From the NCBI RefSeq assembly GCF_036964905.1, contig NZ_JBALHR010000006.1, forward strand, positions 62,001 through 126,000: a stretch of DNA of 64,000 nucleotides. The letters run 5' to 3'. The stretch is from Gemmobacter denitrificans (GTDB lineage Bacteria > Pseudomonadota > Alphaproteobacteria > Rhodobacterales > Rhodobacteraceae). The notes beneath the pieces are model-generated. The model saw only the letters and a list, made by a program, of their open reading frames with translations. It had not been told where the DNA came from and searched no databases. A program made the translations under genes and the position numbers. Of this stretch, positions 36,077 to 45,231 are shown one piece after another (the stretch's first letter is position 1; every line of letters begins with the position of its first letter).

Positions 36077-39000
36077 CTACCCGGCAGAACGAAAAATGCC
36101 CTCCGTCGCCTTGGTTTCCGCCTTCGCCAGCCCCCGTCCCTTGATCAGCGCATAGACCGCCGGGATGACGGCCAGTGTCAGGATGGTGGACGATACCATC
36201 CCTCCGATCATCGGCACGGCGATGCGGCTCATCACCTCGGACCCGGTGCCATTGGCCCAGAGGATCGGCATCAGGCCTGCCATGATGGCCACAACGGTCA
36301 TCATCTTGGGCCGCACCCGTTCGACCGCGCCGACCATGATCGCGGCGTCGAGGTCGGCTCGGGTGAAACTGCGGCCCGCGCGGTCGACCTCGGCCCGGCG
36401 TTCGGCCAGCGCGTGGTCGAGATAGATCAGCATGATCACCCCGGTTTCCGCGGCCACCCCGGCCAGCGCGATGAAGCCGACCGCAACCGCAACCGAGAGG
36501 TTGAAGCCCATCCACCACATCAGCCAGACCCCGCCCACCAGGGCGAAGGGCAGGGACAGCATGACGATCAGGGTTTCGGTGAGGCGGCGGAAGTTCAGGA
36601 ACAGAAGCAGGAAGATCACCGCCAGCGTCAGCGGAACCACGATGGCCAGCCGCTCCTTGGCCCGTTCGAGATATTCGAACTGCCCGCTCCAGCCCAGGGA
36701 ATAGCCGGGCGGCAGGGTGACCTCGCCCGCCACCGCCGCCTGCGCCTCGGCAACATACCCGCCAAGGTCGCGCCCTGCGATGTCGACAAAGATGTAGACG
36801 GCGAGTTGGCCGTTCTCGGTGCGGATCGAGGTTGCGCCCCGCGTGCGCTCCACGCTCGCCACCTCGCCTAGGGGCACCGTTCCACCACCCGGGAGCGCGA
36901 CCTGCACCTCTTGCGCGATGGCCTCGGGGTCCTGCCGCAGGGCCGCCGGATAGCGCAGGGCGACATTGTAGCGCTCGCGGCCCTCGACCGTCTGGGTGAT
37001 CGCCTCGGCCCCAAGCGCCATGGCGATCACCTCCTGCACGTCCTTGATCGACAGGCCATAGCGCGCCAGCCGTTCCCGGTCGGGGACGATGTCGAGGTAA
37101 TAGCCGCCGATCACCCGCTCGGCATAGGCGCTGGTGGTGCCGGGAACGGCGCGCAGCACCGCCTCGACCTCGCGGGCGATACGTTCCATCTCGGTCAGGT
37201 CCGTGCCGAAGACCTTCACCCCCACCGGCGTGCGGATGCCGGTCGCGAGCATGTCGATGCGGGCGCGGATCGGCTGAGTCCAGGCGTTGGAGACGCCGGG
37301 GAACTGCAGGGCCGCGTCCATCTCGGCGCGCAACGAATCCATCGTCACGCCGGGGCGCCACTCGTCCCGTGGACGCAACTGAATGATCGTCTCGAACATC
37401 TCCGTGGGGGCAGGGTCGGTTGCTGTCAGCGCGCGACCCGCCTTGCCGAACACAGTTTCTACTTCGGGGAATGATCTGATGATGCGGTCCTGCATCTGCA
37501 TCAGTTCCGCCGCCTTGGTGACCGACAGGCCCGGCAGCGTGGTGGGCATATACATCATCGTGCCCTCGTCCAGTGCAGGCATGAACTCGGACCCCAATTG
37601 CCGCGCAGGCCAGATGGTGGCGACGAGCGCAACCAGAGCCAAGAGGATAGTGAAGACCCGCGCCTGAAGCACCCATTGGATGATCGGGCGGTAGAGCGCG
37701 ATCAGGACACGGTTCACCGGGTTGCGGTGTTCCGCCACGATCCGCCCGCGCACGAAGATCACCATCAGCGCCGGCACCAGCGTCACCGACAGCAAGGCCG
37801 CCGCCGCCATGGCAAAGGTCTTGGTCGCCGCCAGCGGGCCGAAGAGCCGTCCTTCCTGCCCCTCCAGCGCGAAGATCGGCAGGAAGGAGACGGTGATGAT
37901 CAGGAGGCTGAAGAACAAGGCCGGGCCGACCTCGGACGCCGCTTCGATCAGCACTTCCACCCGTGGCTTGCCGGGTTCGGCCCGCTCCAGGTGCTTGTGG
38001 GCGTTCTCGATCATCACGATGGCGGCGTCGATCATGGCACCAATGGCGATAGCGATGCCCCCGAGGCTCATGATGTTGGCGCCAATCCCAAGCGCGCGCA
38101 TGGCGGTGAAAGCCATGAGGAGGCCCACGGGCAGCATGATGATCGCGACGAGCGAGGACCGGACATGCAGCAGGAACAGAAAGGTCACGGCCGCCACGAC
38201 CAGGCTTTCTTCCAGCAGGGTCGTTCGCAGGGTTTCAATCGCCGACAGAATCAGGTCGGACCGGTCGTAGACGGTGACGATTTCCACCCCCACGGGCAGG
38301 CTTTGCGCGATGGTGTCGATCTCGGCCTTGGCATTGTCGATCACGTCGAGTGCATTGGCGCCGACCCGCTGCAGCACGATGCCGCTGGCCACCTCTCCCT
38401 CGCCGTCGAGTTCCGCGATGCCCCGGCGTTCGTCGGGCACGATCTCCACCCGCGCCACGTCGCGCAGAAGGACCGGCACGCCCCCTTGCGCGCGGATCGG
38501 CACCATTTCCAGATCGGCCACGCCGTCAAGATATCCCCGCCCGCGCACCATGAACTCGAATTCGGAAAGTTCGACCGTACGGCCGCCAGTGTCCATGTTG
38601 CTGGCGGCCACGGCTTCGCCGATCTCGGACAGCGTGATGCCAAGTGCCCGCATCCGCACCGGATCGACCGTGATCGAATATTGCTTGACGAATCCGCCGA
38701 CGCTGGCGACCTCCGACACACCATCGGCTCGGCTGATGCCAAAGCGCATCACCCAGTCCTGCAGGGACCGCAGTTCCGCGAGGCTCAGGTTTTCGCCTTT
38801 CAGGGCGTATTGATAGACCCAGCCCACACCCGTTGCGTCGGGGCCAAGGGCGGGCGTCACCCCATCCGGCAGGCGTGCGGCGGCGGCGTTGAGGTATTCC
38901 AGCACGCGCGAGCGCGCCCAGTAAGGGTCAACGCCATCTTCGAAGATGATGTAGACGAAGGAAATGCCGAAGAACGAAAACCCCCGCACCACGCGTGATT

Positions 39001-39232
39001 GCGGCACTGTCAGCATGGCCGAGGTCAGGGGATAGGTCACCTGATCCTCGACCACCTGCGGCGCCTGTCCCGGGTATTCCGTCAGCACGATCACCTGCAC
39101 GTCCGACAGGTCGGGGATGGCATCGATCGGCAGCGTGCGCAGCGACCAGAGGCCTGCTGCCACGGTGAAGACGGTGGCGAAGAGAACGAGTGCCACGTTG
39201 CGGGCCGACCATGCGATGATGTTGGCAATCAT
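36077..39232 (-). CDS. cusA: CusA/CzcA family heavy-metal efflux RND transporter
   Basis: A 1051-aa RND pump with two blocks of membrane helices. MSLGGIAIAIGAMIDAAIVMIENAHKHLE is the CusA-type signature in the fourth helix region, and MYMPTTLPGLSVTKA follows the monovalent-cation (Cu/Ag) pattern rather than that of CzcA. It exports metal from periplasm or cytoplasm across the envelope with CusB and an outer-membrane channel. It overlaps cusB by ATGA; no cusC gene is in the window after it. Confidence 0.9.
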   Translation of the reverse strand: MIANIIAWSARNVALVLFATVFTVAAGLWSLRTLPIDAIPDLSDVQVIVLTEYPGQAPQVVEDQVTYPLTSAMLTVPQSRVVRGFSFFGISFVYIIFEDGVDPYWARSRVLEYLNAAAARLPDGVTPALGPDATGVGWVYQYALKGENLSLAELRSLQDWVMRFGISRADGVSEVASVGGFVKQYSITVDPVRMRALGITLSEIGEAVAASNMDTGGRTVELSEFEFMVRGRGYLDGVADLEMVPIRAQGGVPVLLRDVARVEIVPDERRGIAELDGEGEVASGIVLQRVGANALDVIDNAKAEIDTIAQSLPVGVEIVTVYDRSDLILSAIETLRTTLLEESLVVAAVTFLFLLHVRSSLVAIIMLPVGLLMAFTAMRALGIGANIMSLGGIAIAIGAMIDAAIVMIENAHKHLERAEPGKPRVEVLIEAASEVGPALFFSLLIITVSFLPIFALEGQEGRLFGPLAATKTFAMAAAALLSVTLVPALMVIFVRGRIVAEHRNPVNRVLIALYRPIIQWVLQARVFTILLALVALVATIWPARQLGSEFMPALDEGTMMYMPTTLPGLSVTKAAELMQMQDRIIRSFPEVETVFGKAGRALTATDPAPTEMFETIIQLRPRDEWRPGVTMDSLRAEMDAALQFPGVSNAWTQPIRARIDMLATGIRTPVGVKVFGTDLTEMERIAREVEAVLRAVPGTTSAYAERVIGGYYLDIVPDRERLARYGLSIKDVQEVIAMALGAEAITQTVEGRERYNVALRYPAALRQDPEAIAQEVQVALPGGGTVPLGEVASVERTRGATSIRTENGQLAVYIFVDIAGRDLGGYVAEAQAAVAGEVTLPPGYSLGWSGQFEYLERAKERLAIVVPLTLAVIFLLLFLNFRRLTETLIVMLSLPFALVGGVWLMWWMGFNLSVAVAVGFIALAGVAAETGVIMLIYLDHALAERRAEVDRAGRSFTRADLDAAIMVGAVERVRPKMMTVVAIMAGLMPILWANGTGSEVMSRIAVPMIGGMVSSTILTLAVIPAVYALIKGRGLAKAETKATEGIFRSAG

Positions 39233-40653
39233 TGGTCGGCCTCCGGTGCAGCAAGGGCAGCCAGCGCCGCGTTCAGGTTGCTTTCGGCGTCGATCAGGAA
39301 GGTTGCGGCGCTGACGACCCGGTCACCCGCCGCCACGCCGCTGACGATCTCGATCATGCCGTCCCCCCGGCGACCCAACGTCACCGGTTCGGGCCGGAAC
39401 CGCCCTTCGCCCAGATCGAGGATCACCACCTGCCGATCACCCGTGTCGATCACCGCCCCTTCCGGCACCTGCACGACCGGCGCGCCAGCCAGCATGATCT
39501 CGACATCGGCGAACATGTTCGCGAGCAGACGGCCATCCGGGTTCGGCAGCGCGATCCGCAGCTTGCCAGTGCGGGTCATCATGTCGACTTCGGGATAGAT
39601 CGTGTCGATCCGGCCGGTCATCGGGTCACCGGCAAGCCCGCGGAAGCTGATGCGCACCTCGGTGCCCGGAACGATATCCGTCAGCGCCGCTTCCGGCACT
39701 TCGGCGATCACCCAGACCGTCGATGTATCGGCGATCCGGAACAGCGTCTCGCCCGCCTCTGACATCATCCCTTCGACCGCCATCCGTTCCAGAACCACGC
39801 CGCCGCGCGGCGCCATGATCGGGATGCTGACGCTGGCCCGGCCCTCGGCCGCGATCCGGTCGATTACTTCATCCGGCACGCCAAGATTCTCAAGCCGCTG
39901 GCGCGCTCCGTCGATCGGTCGTCCTTCGGCCCGCAGATCGGTCACGAACTGGGCAATGGCCTGGGCGATCTCGGGCGAATAGAGCGTGACCAGCGGCGCG
40001 CCTTCTGCAATCGTGCTGCCGGTGGTCACATCGGCCACGGTCTCGATGAAAGCGTCTGCCCGCAGCGAGATGACGCTGACCCGGCGCTCGTCCAGCACCA
40101 CGATCCCGGGCGCGCGCAAGGTTGCGGCCAGCGGGGCCAGCACGGCCTCGGCCGTTCGCACCCCGGTGCGCTGCAGCTTGCCGGGGCTCACGGTGACCGA
40201 CCCGTCATCGCTGTCCTCGCCCGCATAGACCGGGATGTAATCCATCCCCATCGAGTCCTTCTTCGGCACCGGCGAGGTGTCGGGCAGGCCCATCGGGTTG
40301 CGGTAATAAAGGATGCTGCGCTCCCCGGCCTCTGGTGCGGCAGTTGCCGCGTCCGGGTCAAGCGAAAGATCCTCGCTGGCCCGCACCGGCAGGAAGGCCC
40401 GCCCGTCCGACGTCTGCCGCTCGGTCGCCGACCATTCCGGCAACCCGTCGGGATGGCGCCAGTAGATCACCGGGCCTGTCGGCTCTGCCGCCGGCATGGC
40501 GGCGGCCCCGCGCCCGGTCAGGGCCGAAACCTGCGCCACCGCCGCATCGCGGAGGCTCGCCAGGGTCACTCCCCGTTCTCCAGCCGCCAGCCCGCCCCAA
40601 GCGGCACCACCGGCCACAAGCGCAGTCATCAGAAACCGCAACGCGCCGCTCAT
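39229..40653 (-). CDS. cusB: CusB-type periplasmic adaptor of RND efflux system
   Basis: A 474-aa adaptor starting MSGALRFLMTALVAGGAAWGG, chosen because it overlaps the upstream small gene by ATGA. The N-terminal heavy-metal binding segment with ILYYRNPMGLPDTSPVPKKD then SMGMDYIPVY is the CusB hallmark and contains the Met residues that bind Cu(I)/Ag(I). A first, diverged copy of that segment occurs just before it (IYWRHPDGLPEWS), an unusual tandem arrangement. Beta-barrel, lipoyl and membrane-proximal domains follow. Confidence 0.9.
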   Translation of the reverse strand: MSGALRFLMTALVAGGAAWGGLAAGERGVTLASLRDAAVAQVSALTGRGAAAMPAAEPTGPVIYWRHPDGLPEWSATERQTSDGRAFLPVRASEDLSLDPDAATAAPEAGERSILYYRNPMGLPDTSPVPKKDSMGMDYIPVYAGEDSDDGSVTVSPGKLQRTGVRTAEAVLAPLAATLRAPGIVVLDERRVSVISLRADAFIETVADVTTGSTIAEGAPLVTLYSPEIAQAIAQFVTDLRAEGRPIDGARQRLENLGVPDEVIDRIAAEGRASVSIPIMAPRGGVVLERMAVEGMMSEAGETLFRIADTSTVWVIAEVPEAALTDIVPGTEVRISFRGLAGDPMTGRIDTIYPEVDMMTRTGKLRIALPNPDGRLLANMFADVEIMLAGAPVVQVPEGAVIDTGDRQVVILDLGEGRFRPEPVTLGRRGDGMIEIVSGVAAGDRVVSAATFLIDAESNLNAALAALAAPEADQ

Positions 40654-41045
40654 GGTTCGGCCCTCAGCTCGATCTCGGCCTTCACCGTCTCCGGTTCGCC
40701 CTGGATCTTCGCGGCTAGCGAGAACCGCCAACCGCCTGCCATGGTGATGTCGGTGGCAAAGCGGTAGCGGCCCGGAGCCTCGGTCGGCATGGCCGTGACC
40801 GGTGAGGTCATGGTCGCCATCCCATCGGGCGCCATGTCCATCCGGGTCGCATAGATCACTGCGTCCGCAACCGGTTGCCCGCTGCGCAGGTCGGTCAGCA
40901 AGAGTTCGATGACCGCTCCCGATCCGACTTGATGGTCGGTCGAGTCCAGATCGAACCGGTAGTCATCCGCGTCGGCCCAGACGGCGGATGCAGAGAGGGA
41001 AAGCACCAGAGCGCAGCCGCCGATGCGGCGAGGAAGAACAGTCAT
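40650..41045 (-). CDS. Exported YtkA/FixH-like domain protein
   Basis: A 131-aa protein with a signal peptide (cleavage after about ASAVWA). The rest is a small Ig-like beta domain with RMDMAPDGMATM, similar to YtkA-like proteins often encoded with Cus systems; the Met residues could bind copper (inference). It is translationally coupled to cusB. Confidence 0.7.
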   Translation of the reverse strand: MTVLPRRIGGCALVLSLSASAVWADADDYRFDLDSTDHQVGSGAVIELLLTDLRSGQPVADAVIYATRMDMAPDGMATMTSPVTAMPTEAPGRYRFATDITMAGGWRFSLAAKIQGEPETVKAEIELRAEP

Positions 41046-41137
41046 GATGAAGGACCCTTAGAGTGCAGATTGTACCCGCGCAGCGAATTGGCGCGGGCAC
41101 TTGCGGCATCATCCGCGTGCTATTGCACGCGGCAGGG

Positions 41138-41461
41138 TCAGATGCGGGGGGGGCGCCTCACGCCGTCCGGCGCGACGCTTAGTGGTAAGGTTTGATCCGG
41201 GATCAGAAGCAGTCCAGCCATTTCCCGTTCCGCGACCGAAAGCGTCGAGGCCTGCAGCGGCCAGAGAGCCTGCATGCCACATCGCGCCATCATCGCGCAG
41301 GCCGCGCCGCAGGCCGGATTGTCCGGACATTCATCCTCGCAGCAGGGATCAGTCACCGCCGCGATCTCGGCCGTCAGTCCCGCCGCAGCATCGTTGACCG
41401 TGGCCCCGATGAGGGTCACGGCGAGCAAAAACGCCAGAAAAGGTCGGACTAGCCAATTCAT
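41138..41461 (-). CDS. Small exported Cys-rich protein of the cus region
   Basis: A 107-aa protein with an N-terminal hydrophobic segment (MNWLVRPFLAFLLAVTLIGATV) and a cluster of Cys and Met: DPCCEDECPDNPACGAACAM, then MARCGM. Such clusters suggest metal binding. It lies 92 bp before the YtkA-like gene on the same strand and is probably the first gene of the cus operon. No family name is recognised. Confidence 0.65.
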   Translation of the reverse strand: MNWLVRPFLAFLLAVTLIGATVNDAAAGLTAEIAAVTDPCCEDECPDNPACGAACAMMARCGMQALWPLQASTLSVAEREMAGLLLIPDQTLPLSVAPDGVRRPPRI

Positions 41462-41557
41462 TAGGACTGAGTGACACGAAGGAGGGATTTCGGCAACACA
41501 CGACCAGTTGATTAGTCTCCCTGTTTCTGCAGGGTCTTGGATGCCAACGCAACGCAG

Positions 41558-42625
41558 TCAAGTGAGCGCGCGCCACATCCGATACCTCCCCTGCCCGGTG
41601 ATCTCGCGGATCAAACCTCGGTCGTCCATCCAAGCAAGGTTGCGTCGAACGGCAGCGCGGCTTGCACCGGTCAGGGTCTCAGCCATGGGGGCCGAAACGA
41701 GAGGCCATTCGGTCAGCGCCGCGCGCAACGCTCGGGGCGTTTTGCCGGACAGTGGCGTCATCTCGGCTTTCGCCCGCGCCGACCATGCCTCGATGTCGTC
41801 AAGGTGGCGCATCGCGGTCAGGCATGCCGTTTCCATTCCGTCGAGCCATCGCGCTAGACGTTCAGTCGGCGGACCGCCTGCGCGCAGACCTCCTGCCCCG
41901 CCCATTGCCACAGGAGCAAAGACTGCCCCTCTACCATCACTAGCCGCGATCCGCGCGGCAGTGACCGCCGCTTCCATCCGGTCGCCGTACTTCCCGAGCC
42001 CAGCGAGACTCCAGAGATGGAAGCCCATGCAGGAACGGGTGATCGGGTGCAGATCAGCAGCTTGCGCCATGATATCAAGCCAACCACCCGCGCGATCCGC
42101 GAAGGGCTCCGCTTGATGCTCCATGTTTTCGGGGTCGCGTCGATCCAGGAAGGCGGACAGGTCCAAGTCCGGCCCCGGCCCACCCGTCAGCCGCCGCACT
42201 GCCCATCCGACACGCGAGAGCGCGGCAGTGTCATCGTGCGAGCCGGACAGGCGCATGGAGATCCAGAGCGCCAGCCGGTCCGGGCCAATGCGGTCGCCCT
42301 CGAACCAGCTGAGGTCGGCAGCCTCGATCAGGGCAAGCCTATGGCGCCAGCCCTCTGGCCCCCTCCGCAACCGCTCATCTAGGCCACCGAGCCGACTTGC
42401 GACACGGGCAAGCCGCGCGGCATTGTCCGCCTCGGCTTTGCGCCAGTCGTCAACGATCGCAGTCTCGCGGGGTTCGGCCCTGGGGCCGGGCGGCAGATCG
42501 TCGGGCTCGGCTTCAATCGGACCAGGCAGGAACCACAGATCGTCTTCCGATCTCTCCTCGGCCTCTTCCACTCCGGCCGGAGGGTAGTCAAAACTATCAT
42601 GTGGAGCAGATGCTTGAGGCTTCAT
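41558..42625 (-). CDS. DUF1612 / helix-turn-helix domain protein of plasmids
   Basis: A 355-aa soluble protein. Its central part (about 85-290, with ALWISMRLSGSHDDTAALSRVGWAVRRL and HPITRSCMGFHLWS) matches the pattern of DUF1612 (RHE_PE00001 family) proteins found on rhizobial and Rhodobacterales plasmids. The last 60 residues (PMAETLTGASRAAVRRNLAWMDDRGLIREITG) form a winged HTH. A perfect inverted repeat lies just before its start and may be an autoregulatory site. Function is unknown; it could regulate plasmid genes. Confidence 0.7.
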   Translation of the reverse strand: MKPQASAPHDSFDYPPAGVEEAEERSEDDLWFLPGPIEAEPDDLPPGPRAEPRETAIVDDWRKAEADNAARLARVASRLGGLDERLRRGPEGWRHRLALIEAADLSWFEGDRIGPDRLALWISMRLSGSHDDTAALSRVGWAVRRLTGGPGPDLDLSAFLDRRDPENMEHQAEPFADRAGGWLDIMAQAADLHPITRSCMGFHLWSLAGLGKYGDRMEAAVTAARIAASDGRGAVFAPVAMGGAGGLRAGGPPTERLARWLDGMETACLTAMRHLDDIEAWSARAKAEMTPLSGKTPRALRAALTEWPLVSAPMAETLTGASRAAVRRNLAWMDDRGLIREITGQGRYRMWRALT

Positions 42626-42849
42626 ATATGCAAAATACGTATGTTTTGCACTTTACCCAAGGGTTTTCTCGGGGTGCGTCTGCACCCCTTATAGCACGCG
42701 CGCACGACTGCTTGCGAGATCTCTCTGACTTTGGTCAGCCTCAGGAAACCAAGGGCTTTCCGATGAACGGCACCACAAAAAGCGCCCTTGCATCCGTTTA
42801 CAAACGGTCGTTTATTGATGGCATATGAAACTGCAAACGTCGGGTTTTC
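42626..42849. promoter_or_regulatory. Intergenic region with inverted repeats between DUF1612 gene and resolvase
   Basis: GCAAAATACGTATGTTTTGC (42630-42649) has perfect 6-bp arms and lies 4 bp from the DUF1612 start. CCGTTTACAAACGG (42794-42807) is a perfect 6-bp-arm palindrome that overlaps AAACGGTCGTTT (42802-42813), 37 bp before the resolvase start, followed by AAACGTCGGGTTTT. These may be resolvase-binding (res) or operator sites. Confidence 0.5.
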
Positions 42850-43734
42850 ATGCTCCTGATAGGCTATGCACGTGTATCCACGGACGAGCAGACCCCCCTG
42901 CCCCAGTCGCAGGCTCTGAAGTCCGCAGGTTGCGCCGAGATCCATGAGGAACAAGCCTCTGGCGGAAATCGCGCCCGGCCCGTGCTGGCCCGCGTTCTGG
43001 AGCGGATCGGCAAGGGCGATACGCTGGTCGTGGTGCGCCTCGACCGCCTGGCGCGGTCGCTCTCGCATTTGCTGGAGGTGATCGAACAGTTAGAAGCAAA
43101 GGGCGCCTTCTTCCGATCGCTTACCGATCCGATCGACACGTCCTCGCCGCAGGGCAAGTTCACCCTACAGGTCTTGGGCGCCGCAGCGGAGTTCGAGCGG
43201 GCTCTGATCCGCGAGCGCACCAAGGCCGGGCTGGCCAGCGCACGGACCAAAGGCCGAGTTGGCGGCAATCCGGGTCTGCGCGCCCGAGATCCGGCCGCGC
43301 TGCGCAAGGTGCGGCTGGCGCGACAGGACGGCTACATGGAACGCCTGAACGAAACCGCGCAGGACTGGGTTCCCCATGTTCGCCGCCTGCGCCCGGACTT
43401 GGCCTGGGAAGACGTAGTGCGCATCGTCAACGGCCCCCTGCCCCGCGAGCGCCAATGGACGCAAAGCCGCCTTTTGCGCGCGGTCAACGCCTATGTCCGC
43501 GACGGCTTCCTGCCCCAGACAGTGCTGGCCCGAGCCGGCCGCCGCGAAACCGACGACCGGCTGCCAACCATCGTCGCCGCTATCAAGGGCGCAGACCCCG
43601 ACATCACGCTTCAGGCGCTCTGCGCCCGACTGGAAGCGATACGCGAACGAACGCCCCGTGGGCGGACAAACTGGCAGCCTTCTTCGGTGAAAATGCTGCT
43701 GAAGCGGGCGGAGAAGCTGGGGCTATTGCCTTGA
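42850..43734 (+). CDS. Serine recombinase (resolvase/invertase family)
   Basis: A 294-aa recombinase. The catalytic serine is in GYARVSTDEQ (Ser10), and the resolvase arginines are in VVRLDRLARSLSHLLE, with EFERALIRERTKAGLASAR and GRVGGNPG ending the catalytic domain at about residue 145. Typical resolvases stop near 190 aa with a short HTH; this one has about 110 further residues with a second winged-helix-like segment, an unusual tail. It probably resolves plasmid multimers or belongs to a transposon remnant; the inverted repeats upstream could be its res site. Confidence 0.88.
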   Translation: MLLIGYARVSTDEQTPLPQSQALKSAGCAEIHEEQASGGNRARPVLARVLERIGKGDTLVVVRLDRLARSLSHLLEVIEQLEAKGAFFRSLTDPIDTSSPQGKFTLQVLGAAAEFERALIRERTKAGLASARTKGRVGGNPGLRARDPAALRKVRLARQDGYMERLNETAQDWVPHVRRLRPDLAWEDVVRIVNGPLPRERQWTQSRLLRAVNAYVRDGFLPQTVLARAGRRETDDRLPTIVAAIKGADPDITLQALCARLEAIRERTPRGRTNWQPSSVKMLLKRAEKLGLLP

Positions 43735-44054
43735 CGATTCGAAAGTGCGCTCATCCTTAGAAGGCAGTACTGGCGACAGCACCACAACATGTAGCAAGCG
43801 TGAACTCTGCCTGATCTGGTAGAAGTTCTTGTTTTTCAATGTCATGACGGTCAGTAGGGCTGATGGCACGCCCGCTCATCCGGCAGCATCAGCCACGAGC
43901 TGTAGAATTTTCTTGCACCACTGCCAAACATGACGCATTCATTGTTGTAGCGCGAAATCGCGAGAATTTCGGTTTTCTGCGCTACAAAGAAAATGTGGCC
44001 CCAAGGGGCACAGTGAGTGTGGGTAAACCGCACCACAATCTAGATGAGGGCAGT
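43735..44054. promoter_or_regulatory. repA upstream region with long inverted repeat
   Basis: No gene fits here. TTGTAGCGC (43945-43953) and GCGCTACAA (43979-43987) are perfect 9-bp arms around a 25-nt centre that holds a second pair, GAAAT and ATTTC. The structure ends 67 bp before the repA start and is a candidate RepA/RepB operator in the autoregulated repABC promoter. Confidence 0.5.
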
Positions 44055-45230
44055 ATGACCGAAGAGCGTGTTTTTGCAGAGCTCCAGAGCGACGCATCCA
44101 CACTGCATGAGTCGATCCGGATGCATCTGGAGCGCAATTTTGCGCCTGACGCCCGGAAGTACTTGAGAAGCTTTTCATCGACAGAAGCGGCGGAATTTCT
44201 CGGGCTCGCGCCCGGTCACCTGCGCAAACTCCACGCGGAGGACAAGATCCCCGACGTCCCGCTCGATGAACGTGGACGGAAACTGTACTCAGCCGACGAC
44301 CTTGCGCAGATCCGTTTGGCTCTGGCGCGAACCACGCGCGACCCTTCGCTTTATCTGCGTGGGCGGGTCGGATCAGAGCCGCTGCAGATTATCTCTTGCG
44401 TGTCGTTCAAGGGCGGGTCAGCGAAGACTACGACAGCGGCCTATCTCAGCCAATGGTATGCCCTGCACGGCTACCGGGTGCTGGTGATCGACATGGACCC
44501 GCAGGCCTCGCTTTCGTCGATGACCGGTTTGCGGCCTGAAATCGACTTCACGCATCAAGGCACGATCTATGATGCCATCCGGTATGAGAACCCTGTGCCG
44601 ATGAGCGAGGTGGTGCGGAAGACCTACTTCCACGGCCTGGACATAGCCGCCGGTGGCCTGATCCTGTCGGAGTACGAGACCGAGACCCCCTACGCCCTTC
44701 GACGTGGCTCCGAACCGCCCTTTTACCTGCGGCTTCGCGAAGCAATCCTTTCGGTCGAAGCCAACTATGATCTGGTGTTCATCGATTGCCCACCACAGCT
44801 CGGCTTTTTGACCCTCTCGGCTCTTGTGGCCTCGTCTTCGATCATCATTCCAGTGGTGCCGAACTTTATCGACGTGGCATCCCTAGCCCAGTTTCTGACC
44901 ATGACCTCATCCTTGCTCGATACCATCAGGGACGCAGGAATGACGTTGGACTACGACTTTCTCCGCTACCTGGTCTCTCGTTTCGAACCTTCGGACGGGC
45001 CGCAAGCGCAGGTTGCCGGATTGCTACGCGCCAACTTTGGCAAGCGGGTGATGACCGAGACGTTTCTAAAGTCCACAGCCGTCTCGGACGCAGGCCTCAC
45101 GCATCAGACGTTGTTCGAGGTCGGTCGCGGCAGCATGAACCGCAACACTTATGACCGCGCGATGGAATCGATCAACGCTGTCGCGAGGGAGCTGGAACAA
45201 GACATCCACAGAGCATGGGGGCGCGGCTGA
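44055..45230 (+). CDS. repA: Plasmid partitioning protein RepA (ParA ATPase of repABC)
   Basis: A 391-aa ParA-type ATPase. The start MTEERVFAELQ is preceded by a GAGGG ribosome-binding site and matches the family N-terminus; the open frame runs 64 codons further upstream without family character. An N-terminal HTH (SSTEAAEFLGLAPGHLRKLHAE) precedes the deviant Walker A KGGSAKTT and Walker B VFIDCPPQLGFLTLSAL. RepA drives plasmid partition with RepB and represses the operon. Confidence 0.95.
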   Translation: MTEERVFAELQSDASTLHESIRMHLERNFAPDARKYLRSFSSTEAAEFLGLAPGHLRKLHAEDKIPDVPLDERGRKLYSADDLAQIRLALARTTRDPSLYLRGRVGSEPLQIISCVSFKGGSAKTTTAAYLSQWYALHGYRVLVIDMDPQASLSSMTGLRPEIDFTHQGTIYDAIRYENPVPMSEVVRKTYFHGLDIAAGGLILSEYETETPYALRRGSEPPFYLRLREAILSVEANYDLVFIDCPPQLGFLTLSALVASSSIIIPVVPNFIDVASLAQFLTMTSSLLDTIRDAGMTLDYDFLRYLVSRFEPSDGPQAQVAGLLRANFGKRVMTETFLKSTAVSDAGLTHQTLFEVGRGSMNRNTYDRAMESINAVARELEQDIHRAWGRG

Positions 45231-45231
45231 G

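Noticed and set aside
37598..38998. 466-codon open frame antisense to cusA
   Set aside because: Low-complexity His/Arg/Gln composition typical of shadow frames at high GC; the cusA frame is complete with family signatures.
43863..44054. N-terminal extension of repA
   Set aside because: It would cover the inverted repeat; the inner ATG has a GAGGG ribosome-binding site and the family start.
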